Numbered from the stretch's first letter, positions 43,547 through 53,122 are shown. The stretch is DNA of 64,000 bases from Flavobacterium urumqiense (GCF_900108015.1 NZ_FNVP01000004.1:1-64000); one strand, 5' to 3'. The notes: generated from the sequence alone by a model not told the origin. Translations and numbers: made by a program.

Positions 43547-44073
43547 TACAGGTTAGGATTTTTTAATTCGTACCAATTCCAAGAAACGCCGTCCTCCATA
43601 TATTGTTCGGTCATTTTCAGTCCAATTTTTTGTAATATTCTGTTTGAGGCGATATTATCCGCATGCGCTGCAGCTTCAAGAAGTTTTATTTTCATTACAT
43701 TAAAACCATAATCCAACCAAGCAAAACTGGCCTCACTGGCATATCCTTTGCCCCAGAATTTTTCACTTAACCGGTAGCCAATATCGTAGAAATCAACTTT
43801 ATTATTTATCATTTCGGTGTTGTATTTTAATCCAGCCCAACCAATTAATTCATTGGTTTCTTTCAAAATAACAACAAATCGTCCAATGTTATTTTGGATG
43901 TATTGTGCTCTAACAAATTCTATATAGGAATGTACTTCACTAGTATTTCGCAATGGTTTGTTCCAAAGATAGTGATGAACTTTAGGATTGCTTTCCATTT
44001 CAAATAAAGCTTCGGCATCAGAAAGTTTCATTTCTCTTAAAATCAATCTGTTGGTTACTAAAATAAGATTCAT
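43546..44073 (-). CDS. GNAT-family N-acetyltransferase
   Basis: A 175-aa RimJ/RimL-like acetyltransferase. Start MNLILVTNRLILREMKLSDA at 44073 matches the family; acetyl-CoA site motif is YRLSEKFWGKGYASEASFAW, then EAAAHADNIASNRILQKIGL. The frame continues upstream to an ATG at 44142, but that extension lies in a dispersed structured element (44106-44206) and is not protein-like. Substrate unknown. The gene is followed directly by the SBP-like gene. Confidence 0.88.
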   Translation of the reverse strand: MNLILVTNRLILREMKLSDAEALFEMESNPKVHHYLWNKPLRNTSEVHSYIEFVRAQYIQNNIGRFVVILKETNELIGWAGLKYNTEMINNKVDFYDIGYRLSEKFWGKGYASEASFAWLDYGFNVMKIKLLEAAAHADNIASNRILQKIGLKMTEQYMEDGVSWNWYELKNPNL

Positions 44074-44105
44074 GTTTTTTACTGAAAATTTGATGGTGAA
44101 CGATT

Positions 44106-44206
44106 TAGCCCTGATCGAAACGGCATCCTTTTGTTCTGTCATTGCGAGGAACGAAGCAATTTTTTAGACAGTACAAAAGATACAGTGCAGAGCAGGAATT
44201 AGCTCC
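44106..44206 (-). ncRNA. Flavo-1-like structured element / dispersed repeat, copy 2
   Basis: Plus-strand ends tagccctgatcgaaacgg and agagcaggaattagctcc match copy 1 at 13168-13246; the inner stem is ATCCTTTTGT/ACAAAAGAT, with an insert gtcattgcgaggaacgaagc in its loop region, a sequence widely found as a repeated motif in bacteria. On the minus strand it follows the nucleoside phosphorylase stop by 20 nt and precedes the GNAT start by 32 nt. Confidence 0.5.
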
Positions 44207-44226
44207 AAAATAAAATTAGTGTTCAA

Positions 44227-45096
44227 TTATTGGTCAGCTAATTTCTTCAACGTATACGCAATCAATTCATCAACGGCTTTGTACGGATCTTCGCTAAAAG
44301 TCCCCGAAGCACGATTGGCAATTATGGCGTTTAAAGACAAGGCATTGTGTCCTAAAAGTGATGAAAGACCATATATAGCAGCGGTTTCCATTTCGAGATT
44401 AGTGATGCGATTCTCTTCAAATTTGAAGTTGTCCATTTTAGAATTTAAATTTTCATCTTGAATATTCAAACGCAAAACACGTCCTTGTGGACCATAAAAA
44501 CCTCCGGCGGTTGCCGTAATTCCTTTGTGCATCTTATCGCTTTCTATCATTTTTTCAAGTTTTTCGGAACAAGCAATCACGTATGGTTTCCCTTTTAGCA
44601 AATCCCAACTGGTGTGTTTTACAAAAGCATCTTCCATTTCGATATTCGAAACTTCATTAATTAAATAGGAGCGAAGCATGTTATCTAACCCCAAACCAAA
44701 TTTTGACATCACGAAACTATCAACCGGTATATCCTCTTGCAAAGAACCCGAAGTTCCAATTCGAATGATATTTAATGAAGTTAATATTTCTTTTGGCTTA
44801 CGTGTTTTTAAATCGATATTTACCAAAGCATCCAGTTCGTTGATAACAATATCAATATTATCAGGACCAATTCCTGTGGACATCACCGTTATTCTTTTGC
44901 CTTTGTAAATCCCCGTTTGGGTTTTGAATTCTCGTTTTTGTGTTGAAAATTCAATAGTGTCAAAAAATTGAGTTATTTTTTCTACCCGATTTTGATCCCC
45001 AACAAAGATGATGTCATGGGCAATCTGTTCTGGTTTTAAATTTAAATGATAGACGCTTCCGTCCGGATTGAGTATTAATTCTGATGATTGTATCAT
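44227..45096 (-). CDS. Nucleoside phosphorylase (PNP/UDP family)
   Basis: A 289-aa member of the uridine/purine nucleoside phosphorylase family. Phosphate-site motifs include DIIFVGDQNRVEKI, MSTGIGPDNIDIVINELDAL and IIRIGTSGSLQEDI; the nucleoside site is ENRITNLEMETAAIYGLSSL and ANRASGTFSEDPYKAVDELI. It is closest to uridine-phosphorylase-like enzymes of Bacteroidetes, but base specificity cannot be settled. It has a 73-nt gap to the SUI1 gene upstream. Confidence 0.85.
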   Translation of the reverse strand: MIQSSELILNPDGSVYHLNLKPEQIAHDIIFVGDQNRVEKITQFFDTIEFSTQKREFKTQTGIYKGKRITVMSTGIGPDNIDIVINELDALVNIDLKTRKPKEILTSLNIIRIGTSGSLQEDIPVDSFVMSKFGLGLDNMLRSYLINEVSNIEMEDAFVKHTSWDLLKGKPYVIACSEKLEKMIESDKMHKGITATAGGFYGPQGRVLRLNIQDENLNSKMDNFKFEENRITNLEMETAAIYGLSSLLGHNALSLNAIIANRASGTFSEDPYKAVDELIAYTLKKLADQ

Positions 45097-45169
45097 TGTT
45101 TTTTTGTTTAAAGTTTAAGGTTTAAAGTTGCTCAACTGAGCACTAATTACTGAACACTGACTACTTTTT

Positions 45170-45499
45170 CTAGCCTCCAACACGTTTTACTTTAAAACCT
45201 TTAGCTTTTAGAATGGTCATTATTTTGTCACGATAATCGCCCTGAATAATAATGGAATCGTCTTTAAAAGTTCCACCAACACTCAATTTTGTTTTTATTT
45301 CTTTAGCCAAAATTTTAAAATCTTCGTCCGTACCTTCGTAACCTTCAATTATAGTTGTAGCTTTTCCTTTTCGTTTTTCAAATTTACAAATCATTGGCTC
45401 TTTTTGAACGTATAATTCATGTGCCACTTCTTCAATAGATTCTTCAGGCGATGGTTCGTGATCCGGGAAAAGGTTTTTCAGTTGGTCTTGTAAGTCCAT
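45170..45499 (-). CDS. Translation initiation factor SUI1/YciH (eIF1-like)
   Basis: A 109-aa protein. The C-terminal ~75 residues form the SUI1 fold: CKFEKRKGKATTIIEGYEG, KTKLSVGGTFKDDSIIIQGD and ILKAKGFKVKRVGG, the conserved basic end. The N-terminal ~35 residues are acidic. Bacterial YciH can act on initiation-complex fidelity, but is non-essential. It lies alone between two minus-strand genes. Confidence 0.92.
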   Translation of the reverse strand: MDLQDQLKNLFPDHEPSPEESIEEVAHELYVQKEPMICKFEKRKGKATTIIEGYEGTDEDFKILAKEIKTKLSVGGTFKDDSIIIQGDYRDKIMTILKAKGFKVKRVGG

Positions 45500-45524
45500 T
45501 TTTTAAAAATTAATTGATTATTAA

Positions 45525-45588
45525 ACCATTAAGAAGTTAAGAAAATTAAGTATTTAATGCTCTTAATGGACCTTAATTTCTTAATGGT
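45525..45588. repeat. Dispersed inverted repeat, copy B (ACCATTAAGAAGTTAAG)
   Basis: ACCATTAAGAAGTTAAG (45525-45541) pairs with CTTAATTTCTTAATGGT (45572-45588) with one mismatch. Its left arm differs from copy A (15281) by one base over the shared 17. Confidence 0.7.
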
Positions 45589-45596
45589 AAAAAAAC

Positions 45597-45625
45597 AAAA
45601 AGACATCAAGCGAACTCGATGTCTT
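45597..45625 (-). terminator. Terminator of the 2OG-Fe(II) oxygenase gene
   Basis: AAGACATC (45600-45607) and GATGTCTT (45618-45625) pair perfectly; a T-rich run follows on the minus strand. Confidence 0.8.
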
Positions 45626-45646
45626 CCTTGAACTATAAATTAAGAA

Positions 45647-46597
45647 TTATTTTTTAATAAGACCTAAATCTACTAATCGTTCGTATAAATAGGCTCCAGC
45701 GGTAATGTCCTCGAATTTTTTGGGATGTTCTGCATCAATGCAATTTTCCAAACAATCCAATTTCATATCACTCACAGGATGCATAAAAAACGGAATAGAA
45801 TAACGTGAAGTTCCCCATAATTCCCTTGGTGGATTTACCACTTGATGAATGGTAGATTTCAATTTGTTGTTAGTGTGGCGCGATAACATATCACCAACAT
45901 TAATAACTAATTCATCAGGCTCAGCGATTGCATCAATCCATTCTCCATCGTGGTTTTGCACTTGTAACCCTTTTCCTTGAGCACCCATCAATAAGGTAAT
46001 CAAATTAATATCTCCATGCGCTGCGGCACGAATTGCATTTGCAGGTTCTGAGGTAATAGGTGGATAATGAATAGGTCGTAAGATAGAGTTTCCATCTTTT
46101 GCATAATTATCAAAATAAAATTCACTTAAACCAAGGTGAATCGCTAAAGCTCTCAGAACGTAAACGCCTGTTTTTTCCAGCATTTGATACGCCTCTTTAC
46201 CTACAACATTGAAACGAGGTAATTCTTTTACTTCAACATTTTCAGGATATTCTGAAGCGTATTTCGAATCTTTGGATACATATTGTCCAAAATGCCAAAA
46301 TTCTTTTAAATCTCCTTCTTTTCTGCCTTTGGCATGTTCAGTTCCAAAAGAAACATAACCTCTTTGTCCTCCAATTCCAGGAATTTCATAATTGTGTTTT
46401 ATCTCTAATGGTAAAGCGAAAAATTTTCTAATTTCACCGTACAATTCATCAACCAGTTGGTCGTCTAAAAAATGCCCTTTGAGTGCTACGAAGCCAATAT
46501 CTTCAAATGCACTTCCGATTTCATTTACAAATTTTTGTTTACGTTTCGGGTCATCCGAAAGGAAATCACGCAAGTCAACACTAGGAATGTTTTGCAT
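45647..46597 (-). CDS. 2-oxoglutarate/Fe(II) oxygenase, isopenicillin N synthase family
   Basis: A 316-aa plant-type dioxygenase. The Fe-binding H-x-D...H set is in AAHGDINLITLLMG and SRHTNNKLKSTIHQVVNPP, and the 2OG-binding R-x-S is in RYSIPFFMHP. IPSVDLRDFLSDDPKR and GYVSFGTEHAKG are family markers. The substrate is unknown; related bacterial enzymes hydroxylate small molecules. A TATCTTTG box lies 46 nt before the start. Confidence 0.88.
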   Translation of the reverse strand: MQNIPSVDLRDFLSDDPKRKQKFVNEIGSAFEDIGFVALKGHFLDDQLVDELYGEIRKFFALPLEIKHNYEIPGIGGQRGYVSFGTEHAKGRKEGDLKEFWHFGQYVSKDSKYASEYPENVEVKELPRFNVVGKEAYQMLEKTGVYVLRALAIHLGLSEFYFDNYAKDGNSILRPIHYPPITSEPANAIRAAAHGDINLITLLMGAQGKGLQVQNHDGEWIDAIAEPDELVINVGDMLSRHTNNKLKSTIHQVVNPPRELWGTSRYSIPFFMHPVSDMKLDCLENCIDAEHPKKFEDITAGAYLYERLVDLGLIKK

Positions 46598-46642
46598 ACT
46601 TAAATATTTTTATAAAATTACAAGGTTTAAATCTTGCAGAGA

Positions 46643-46650
46643 CAAAGATA
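46643..46650 (-). promoter_or_regulatory. -7 box of the 2OG-Fe(II) oxygenase gene
   Basis: Minus strand TATCTTTG, exact TAnnTTTG; the -33 region is weak. It is divergent from the box of the E1 gene at 46735. Confidence 0.45.
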
Positions 46651-46734
46651 AAGAATAATTTTAATCGAAAAATTTTAAAAGTTAGCATTAAAATAAAAAA
46701 TATAACAAATTATATCAAAACTGTTATATTTTTT

Positions 46735-46742
46735 TATCTTTG
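46735..46742 (+). promoter_or_regulatory. -7 box of the E1 alpha/beta gene
   Basis: TATCTTTG, exact TAnnTTTG, 22 nt before ATG 46765. No clear -33 TTG. Confidence 0.5.
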
Positions 46743-46764
46743 AACCACATTAAAAACAGAGAAA

Positions 46765-48741
46765 ATGACCTTTGACAGAAAAAATCTTACTAACAATCAA
46801 CTATTAGATTTGTATAAAAGAATACTGAAACCAAGACTGATAGAAGAAAAAATGTTGATACTTATTCGTCAGGGAAAAGTATCAAAATGGTTTTCTGGCA
46901 TTGGCCAGGAGGCTATTTCTGTTGGAGTTACGGCAGTTTTAGATAGTGATGAATACATACTGCCAATGCACAGAAATCTAGGTGTTTTTACAGGGAGAAA
47001 TATTCCTTTGTATCGTCTTTTTTCGCAATGGCAAGGTAAAGCCAATGGTTTTACAAAGGGACGTGACCGAAGTTTTCACTTTGGAACCCAACAATACAAG
47101 ATTATTGGAATGATTTCTCATCTTGGTCCGCAGTTAGGTGTGGCTGACGGAATTGCTCTAGCCAATAAACTTAAAAAAAACGGTAAAATTACAGCAGTAT
47201 TTACTGGAGAAGGCGCTACAAGTGAAGGTGATTTTCATGAAGCATTGAATATTGCTTCGGTTTGGGAATTGCCTGTGATGTTTATTATAGAAAATAACGG
47301 TTATGGATTATCAACTCCTACAAATGAGCAATATCGTTGTGAAAACCTTGCTGATAAAGGAATAGGGTACGGAATAGAAAGTCATATTATAGACGGGAAT
47401 AACATTCTTGAAGTCTTTAATTTGTTATCCGAATTGAAAGCCTCTATGATCGAAAAACCACGTCCTGTTTTATTAGAATTTAAAACTTTTAGAATGCGTG
47501 GACATGAAGAGGCGAGTGGCACCAAATATGTTCCTCAAGAATTAATGGATATGTGGGCGATTAAAGATCCTGTTGATAATTACAGAAAATTTTTGTCTGA
47601 AAACGGAATCCTTTCCGAAGAATTTAATGCGGCTTTAAGAAGTGAAATCAAGATGGAAATTGATGAGAGCTTGGCTCTTGCAAATGCAGAACCTGAAATT
47701 GAAGCTTCTTACAGTGAAGAATTAAATGATGTTTATAAACCCTTTCAATTTGAGTTAGTTAATCCATCTGAAGAAAAAGAAAATATTCGTTTTATAGATG
47801 CCATTTCAAACAGTTTGCGTGAATCGATGGAACGACATCCAAACTCTGTAATAATGGGTCAGGATATTGCTGAATATGGTGGTGCTTTCAAAATTACTGA
47901 TGGTTTTGTAGCTCAATTTGGTAAAGAACGAGTTATCAATACTCCTATTTGCGAGAGTGCAGTAGTTTCTGCAGGAATGGGTTTGTCTATAAATGGATAC
48001 AAAGCCATTGTAGAAATGCAGTTTGCCGATTTCGTTTCCACCGGATTCAATCCTATTGTTAATTTATTAGCAAAATCACATTATCGTTGGCTTGAAAATG
48101 CCGATGTTGTGGTTCGTATGCCTTGCGGCGGAGGAACGCAAGCAGGACCTTTTCACTCCCAAACTAATGAAGCTTGGTTTACTAAAACACCAGGTTTAAA
48201 AGTAGTGTATCCAGCATTTCCGTTCGATGCCAAAGGTTTATTAAATGCATCAATTAACGATCCAAATCCAGTGATGTTCTTTGAACACAAACAATTGTAT
48301 AGAAGTATATATCAAGATGTACCCAAAGATTATTATACTATTCCATTAGGAAAAGCCGCTTTGTTGAAAGAAGGAACTGATATTACTATTATTTCGTTTG
48401 GAGCAGCGGTGCATTGGGCTTTGGATACTTTAGCAAAAAATCCTGAAATTTCAGCTGATTTGTTGGATTTAAGAACCTTGCAACCTTTGGATACCGAAGC
48501 TATTTTTGCATCGGTAAAGAAAACAGGAAGAGTGATTATTTATCAGGAAGACAGTATGTTTGGTGGTATTGCCAGTGATATTTCGGCGATGATTATGGAA
48601 AACTGCTTTAAATATCTTGATGCGCCGGTTAAACGTGTGGCAAGTTTAGACAGTCCAATTCCGTTTACAAAAGCATTAGAAGATCAATATTTGCCGAAAG
48701 GGAGATTTGAAATCGCTTTGCAAGAATTGTTAGAATACTAA
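46765..48741 (+). CDS. Branched-chain 2-oxoacid dehydrogenase E1, fused alpha and beta subunits
   Basis: A 658-aa fusion. Residues ~1-310 are E1 alpha with the thiamine-diphosphate motif FTGEGATSEGDFHEALNIAS...IENNGYG and FKTFRMRGHEEASG; residues ~335-658 are E1 beta (IRFIDAISNSLRESMERHPN, MGQDIAEYGGAFKIT, VRMPCGGGTQAGPFHSQTNE, IISFGAAVHWALDTL). It decarboxylates the keto acids of Val, Leu and Ile and passes acyl groups to E2, which is not in the window. Such fusion is the norm in Bacteroidetes. Confidence 0.93.
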   Translation: MTFDRKNLTNNQLLDLYKRILKPRLIEEKMLILIRQGKVSKWFSGIGQEAISVGVTAVLDSDEYILPMHRNLGVFTGRNIPLYRLFSQWQGKANGFTKGRDRSFHFGTQQYKIIGMISHLGPQLGVADGIALANKLKKNGKITAVFTGEGATSEGDFHEALNIASVWELPVMFIIENNGYGLSTPTNEQYRCENLADKGIGYGIESHIIDGNNILEVFNLLSELKASMIEKPRPVLLEFKTFRMRGHEEASGTKYVPQELMDMWAIKDPVDNYRKFLSENGILSEEFNAALRSEIKMEIDESLALANAEPEIEASYSEELNDVYKPFQFELVNPSEEKENIRFIDAISNSLRESMERHPNSVIMGQDIAEYGGAFKITDGFVAQFGKERVINTPICESAVVSAGMGLSINGYKAIVEMQFADFVSTGFNPIVNLLAKSHYRWLENADVVVRMPCGGGTQAGPFHSQTNEAWFTKTPGLKVVYPAFPFDAKGLLNASINDPNPVMFFEHKQLYRSIYQDVPKDYYTIPLGKAALLKEGTDITIISFGAAVHWALDTLAKNPEISADLLDLRTLQPLDTEAIFASVKKTGRVIIYQEDSMFGGIASDISAMIMENCFKYLDAPVKRVASLDSPIPFTKALEDQYLPKGRFEIALQELLEY

Positions 48742-48758
48742 TCCCAAGATTAAATACA

Positions 48759-48800
48759 ATTAGGTTATTTTTAAAGTTTTAATTTTAAAAATAACCTAAT
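48759..48800. terminator. Bidirectional terminator between E1 gene and 38-aa gene
   Basis: ATTAGGTTATTTTTAAA (48759-48775) and TTTAAAAATAACCTAAT (48784-48800) are perfect complements with an 8-nt loop. The right arm overlaps the last five codons and stop of the convergent small gene. Confidence 0.8.
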
Positions 48801-48901
48801 ATCCAATAGATAATTATAAATAGTATAATTGTACCAAAGCAACCGCCGCCTAGTTTTTTGGCGCCGTAACCTGCGAGTATTGTTTTAAAGAAACCATTCA
48901 T
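48785..48901 (-). CDS. 38-aa single-helix membrane peptide
   Basis: ATG 48899-48901 to TAA 48785-48787 encodes MNGFFKTILAGYGAKKLGGG followed by a hydrophobic helix ending in WILGYF. Basic N-terminal part, Gly-rich turn with one Cys, then one membrane span: a coherent small membrane protein. I recall very similar peptides in other Flavobacterium genomes, but no function. It is too short for standard gene callers. Apart from it and the terminator, 48742-49080 holds nothing I can identify. Confidence 0.6.
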   Translation of the reverse strand: MNGFFKTILAGYGAKKLGGGCFGTIILFIIIYWILGYF

Positions 48902-49080
48902 AAGTTTAAATTTTTAAGCATTCATTAAAAGTAATAAATATTTTTTGAATGCCGCACTTTAATTTAATTCCAGAAAGATTATCTTAATCAAAGCGATTTC
49001 TTCCTCATACATTCTTTTCTTTCTGATTACGTAACAAAATGCATTTTATCTATTTTAATACAACGGAGTTAGTATTAGTA

Positions 49081-50625
49081 TTACCGATTACTCAATTTTG
49101 CTTTTTCTTTAATGATATCACTGATTTTTCTGTTTTCGATTTTGCTTTCCAGCCAAGAGATGATATCAAGATATAAAAATGCTCTTTTTTCATAGGTATT
49201 CTTTTCTAATTCGATAAATCGTTCTCTCATTTTTACAAACTCCTTTTTGATATCACCAGGATATATAGAATTTAAGTTTTTCAAAAACTTAATGATTTCT
49301 TTTTGCACTTCATGCAAATCATTCATTTTCAATAAAAATTTATAGGTGTTTTTTAACTGATTTTCTAAATAATAATCATTACCTAATTCATTATGAGCAA
49401 TTAAACTCAGTAATCGGGCAAAACACATCAAATCTTGTCGCATGGAAAGATTTTTGTTGTTTATAATTTTCTCTAAGTAAAAGATGCATTCATTATATTT
49501 TTCGTTACCAAAATAGATAGAAGCTATTTTATAGTAAAACAACATTTCGTGATGTTCATCAAGATGCTCGCTATGTAACTTTAATTTATTTAAAATTTCT
49601 GGAATTAGATATTCACTTTCAGCAAAAGTGCCTTCCAGAATATGATAATTTAATTTGTTGTTATATAAATACAAGAACGATAAGGAAGCAATATTATCAT
49701 TTACGGGAAAACGAGGATCATTAATAGTTTCTTCCAGTTGAAACAAATATTTTTTAAATTTTGATTTGTATTTTAACATGAATAAAGATTCAAGTAAATA
49801 ATGATTTCCTTTTAAAAAAAAGACAGGATTCAAATAAATCATATTTGGATTATCATAAAAAAGAGTGACCCATTTATAAGCATATTTATAACTGGCTAAA
49901 AAATCCTGTACTAAAAAACTACGCCAAAGATTAGCATTGTAAAACCAATATTTCTCCCGAAATCCAAATTTTTTCTCATCTAATTTGGCAATATGTTTTT
50001 TGAAATAATCGTCAATGTATTTATATTCTTCATCACTTTTTACATAACCAGTTTTAAGCATTATTCCGTACAATTGCAGGGATAAATTGGATAATTTACT
50101 GGAAATAGTATTGCGATAATTTAATTCTTTAGCCTGCACAACTAATTCATTGGCTCGTCCTTGAATACTTCGTGTGATATATTGTGATTCTATAAGCTTT
50201 TCAAATTCAACAATTTCATAGGCCATGAGTTTTTCGTCATTTTCTAAAGCTGAAATTTTTGTTTTATCCAAGATTTTTAAACTCTGCTTGTATAAACCTT
50301 TATTGTATAGTATGGCTGCAAAATCAATTTGTTCCCGCAATTGGTACCGAATGTTTTGACTAGGAATATTCAACCGAATACTGACTAATATTTGTTTGTA
50401 TAAATATGACTTTAAATTTGATAATTGCACTTTTTTTATAATACCACTTTTCAAAATGAGTTTCTCATCATACATTTCCGACTTGTCTAAAATGTTGAAC
50501 AATTCGATGAATTTTGTATTTGAACTTGTTTCCAATCTACTTGCAAAAATCTTAAATTGTCTCTTTTCAGACTTGGAAAGGGATTTTATTAATACAAATA
50601 AAAAATCTTTTTGATGGTTAGCCAT
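49081..50625 (-). CDS. Uncharacterised 514-aa helical-repeat (TPR-like) protein
   Basis: An all-helical, Leu/Lys/Tyr-rich protein with no signal peptide or membrane segment. The start FLFVLIKSLSKSEKRQFKIF is typical of a Bacteroidetes-only family of unknown function. Repeated helix pairs such as LYNKGLYKQSLKILDKTKIS and IYFGNEKYNECIFYLEKIIN suggest degenerate TPRs, hence a protein-binding scaffold. It is divergent from the leu/ilv operon with a 149-nt spacer, but I cannot say whether it regulates it. Confidence 0.7.
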   Translation of the reverse strand: MANHQKDFLFVLIKSLSKSEKRQFKIFASRLETSSNTKFIELFNILDKSEMYDEKLILKSGIIKKVQLSNLKSYLYKQILVSIRLNIPSQNIRYQLREQIDFAAILYNKGLYKQSLKILDKTKISALENDEKLMAYEIVEFEKLIESQYITRSIQGRANELVVQAKELNYRNTISSKLSNLSLQLYGIMLKTGYVKSDEEYKYIDDYFKKHIAKLDEKKFGFREKYWFYNANLWRSFLVQDFLASYKYAYKWVTLFYDNPNMIYLNPVFFLKGNHYLLESLFMLKYKSKFKKYLFQLEETINDPRFPVNDNIASLSFLYLYNNKLNYHILEGTFAESEYLIPEILNKLKLHSEHLDEHHEMLFYYKIASIYFGNEKYNECIFYLEKIINNKNLSMRQDLMCFARLLSLIAHNELGNDYYLENQLKNTYKFLLKMNDLHEVQKEIIKFLKNLNSIYPGDIKKEFVKMRERFIELEKNTYEKRAFLYLDIISWLESKIENRKISDIIKEKAKLSNR

Positions 50626-50774
50626 TGTAAAATATAGAAGTGTAAAACACTGTCAATAAGCAACTTAAGTCTTTATTAGTTGTTTTATAAGCAGTATAAT
50701 TGGTTAAAATGAATTTTATATTTAAAGTGTTGGAATCTATTTTTGTTATTAGGATGTGAAATTACATTAAATAA

Positions 50775-51956
50775 ATGAAAATGAATAGAGAGAAAGTCCA
50801 AATTTTTGATACCACGTTAAGAGATGGAGAACAGGTCCCTGGATGTAAACTAGATACCAAACAAAAACTTGTTATAGCAAATCGACTGGACGAAATGGGT
50901 GTAGACATTATTGAAGCTGGTTTTCCGGTTTCTAGCCCTGGTGATTTTTTATCTGTTACAGAAATAAGCAAAATTGTAAAAAATGCTACGGTTTGTGGTT
51001 TGACCAGAGCGGTAAAAAATGATATAGATGTTGCCGCTGCTGCTTTAAAATATGCAAAAAAACCTCGTATTCACACCGGTATTGGAACTTCAAATTCTCA
51101 TATAATACACAAATTAAACACAACGAGAGAAGATGTTATTGCCAGAGCAAAATTTGCTGTTCTACATGCTAAATCTTATGTAGAAGATGTAGAGTTTTAT
51201 GCAGAAGATGCCGGTAGAACCGATAATGATTTCTTGGCAAAAGTATGTGAAGAGGCAATAAAAGCAGGTGCTACTGTACTTAATATACCAGATACAACAG
51301 GATATTGTCTGCCTGATGAATATGGCGCGAAAATTAAATACCTTAGAGAAAACGTAAAAGGAATCGAAAATGTAATTCTTTCTTGCCATTGTCATAATGA
51401 TTTAGGTATGGCTACTGCCAATTCAATCGCTGGTGCGGTGAATGGAGCTCGACAAATAGAGTGTACCATTAATGGAATAGGAGAAAGAGCAGGAAATACA
51501 GCACTTGAAGAAGTAGTGATGATTTTCAAACAACATCCATATTTGAATCTGTATACCGATATCGATTCAAAACAATTGAATGAAATGAGTCGTTTAGTCT
51601 CAGAAAGTATGGGAATGATTGTGCAGCCTAATAAAGCTATTGTAGGCGCTAATGCCTTTGCACACAGTTCCGGAATTCATCAAGATGGAGTTATAAAAAA
51701 CAGAGCAACTTATGAAATTATGGATCCATTAGATGTCGGTGTCAATGAATCTTCAATAGTTCTTACAGCCAGAAGCGGTAGAGCGGCATTGGCTTACAGA
51801 GCCAAAAAGGTAGGTTATGAACTTACCAAAGTACAATTGGATATTGTATATGTAGAGTTTTTGAGATTTGCAGATATCAAAAAAGAAGTTTTAGATGACG
51901 ATATTCATCAAATTATTGAAGTTTGCAAAATACAAAGTGAATTAATTAGAAGTTAA
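50775..51956 (+). CDS. leuA: 2-isopropylmalate synthase, short form
   Basis: A 393-aa HMG-CoA-lyase-like enzyme joining acetyl-CoA and 2-oxoisovalerate, the first step to leucine. Motifs: [51 protein letters not shown] (metal His pair), [18 protein letters not shown] and [15 protein letters not shown]. It stops before the C-terminal LeuA regulatory domain of the ~520-aa E. coli enzyme, so leucine feedback through that domain is not possible. Homocitrate or citramalate synthase activity is an alternative, but leuB follows directly. First gene of the six-gene operon; a TATTTTTG box lies at 50738. Confidence 0.88.
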   Translation: MKMNREKVQIFDTTLRDGEQVPGCKLDTKQKLVIANRLDEMGVDIIEAGFPVSSPGDFLSVTEISKIVKNATVCGLTRAVKNDIDVAAAALKYAKKPRIHTGIGTSNSHIIHKLNTTREDVIARAKFAVLHAKSYVEDVEFYAEDAGRTDNDFLAKVCEEAIKAGATVLNIPDTTGYCLPDEYGAKIKYLRENVKGIENVILSCHCHNDLGMATANSIAGAVNGARQIECTINGIGERAGNTALEEVVMIFKQHPYLNLYTDIDSKQLNEMSRLVSESMGMIVQPNKAIVGANAFAHSSGIHQDGVIKNRATYEIMDPLDVGVNESSIVLTARSGRAALAYRAKKVGYELTKVQLDIVYVEFLRFADIKKEVLDDDIHQIIEVCKIQSELIRS

Positions 51957-52006
51957 TACAAATCTTAGATAAAAAGTTTTAGCACACAATTTTAAAAAAC
52001 AATCTC

Positions 52007-53122
52007 ATGAACTTAAAAATAGCAGCATTAGCAGGAGACGGAATAGGACCAGAGGTAATCTTACAAGCGAAGAAAGCGTTACATGCTATTGGATTGGTTT
52101 TTGACCATGAGTTTGTTTTTGAAGATGCCTTTGTTGGAGCAATTGCCATTGAAAAAACTGGAAATCCACTTCCAGAACAAACATTGAATCTTTGTCTTAA
52201 TACCGATGCCGTTTTATTTGGAGCTATCGGTGATCCAAAATACGATAATAACCCGGATGCTAAAGTGCGTCCAGAACAAGGTTTATTAAAATTAAGAAAA
52301 TCATTGGGATTATTTGCTAATATCAGGCCGATAAAACCTTATGCTTCTCTATTGAATTCCTCTCCTTTAAAAAAAGAAATAATACAAGGCGCTGATTTTA
52401 TAATTTTCAGAGAACTAACTGGAGGTGTTTATTTTGGTGAAAAAAAATTAAACGAAGCTGGAACAATCGCTTCAGATTTATGCGAATACTCAGAAGAAGA
52501 AATTACCAGAGTTTCCCATTTAGCATTTAAAAGTGCTCAAAATAGACGAAAAAAATTGACTATGGTTGATAAAGCCAATGTTCTTGAAACATCCAGATTA
52601 TGGAGAAGAGTAGTGAAAAAAGTAAGTGAAAATTACTCTGATGTAGCTTTAGATTTTCTTTTTGTTGACAATGCAGCGATGCAAATTATTCTTAATCCAA
52701 GACAATTTGATGTGCTATTAACTGAAAATTTATTTGGGGATATATTATCTGATGAAGCTAGTGTTATTACTGGATCTATTGGATTATTAGCATCGGCATC
52801 ATTAGGAAAAACAAATGCACTTTTTGAACCTATTCATGGTTCCTACCCACAAGCTACTGGAAAAAATATTGCAAATCCTATTGCTTCAATTTTATCTGCT
52901 GCAATGTTATTAGAATATTTTGGACTAAATAAAGAAGCTAAAAAAGTATATGAAGCGGTAGAAAAAGCCATCGAGTATAATGTTGTTACAGAAGATTTAA
53001 ATACGGACTCAAAATTTGGAACCAATGAAGTGGGTGATTTTGTTGCAAACTTCATTTTAAGTAAAGATGATTTATATTTTAAAATTGATAACATCAAAAT
53101 AGGACAATCAACAATCGTTTAA
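52007..53122 (+). CDS. leuB: 3-isopropylmalate dehydrogenase
   Basis: A 371-aa NAD-dependent beta-decarboxylating dehydrogenase. Motifs: IAALAGDGIGPEVILQA, AVLFGAIGDPKYDN, ELTGGVYFGEKK with the catalytic Tyr, VDKANVLETSRLWR (catalytic Lys), LLTENLFGDILSDEAS and EPIHGSYPQATGKNIANPIA. Forms 2-oxoisocaproate precursor from 3-isopropylmalate. The isomerase genes leuC and leuD that act between LeuA and LeuB are absent from this operon. Spacing to leuA is 50 nt. Confidence 0.95.
   Translation: MNLKIAALAGDGIGPEVILQAKKALHAIGLVFDHEFVFEDAFVGAIAIEKTGNPLPEQTLNLCLNTDAVLFGAIGDPKYDNNPDAKVRPEQGLLKLRKSLGLFANIRPIKPYASLLNSSPLKKEIIQGADFIIFRELTGGVYFGEKKLNEAGTIASDLCEYSEEEITRVSHLAFKSAQNRRKKLTMVDKANVLETSRLWRRVVKKVSENYSDVALDFLFVDNAAMQIILNPRQFDVLLTENLFGDILSDEASVITGSIGLLASASLGKTNALFEPIHGSYPQATGKNIANPIASILSAAMLLEYFGLNKEAKKVYEAVEKAIEYNVVTEDLNTDSKFGTNEVGDFVANFILSKDDLYFKIDNIKIGQSTIV

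Noticed and set aside
44074-44142. 23-residue N-terminal extension of the GNAT protein
   Set aside because: It is translated repeat-element sequence; the family start MNLILVTNRLILRE is internal.
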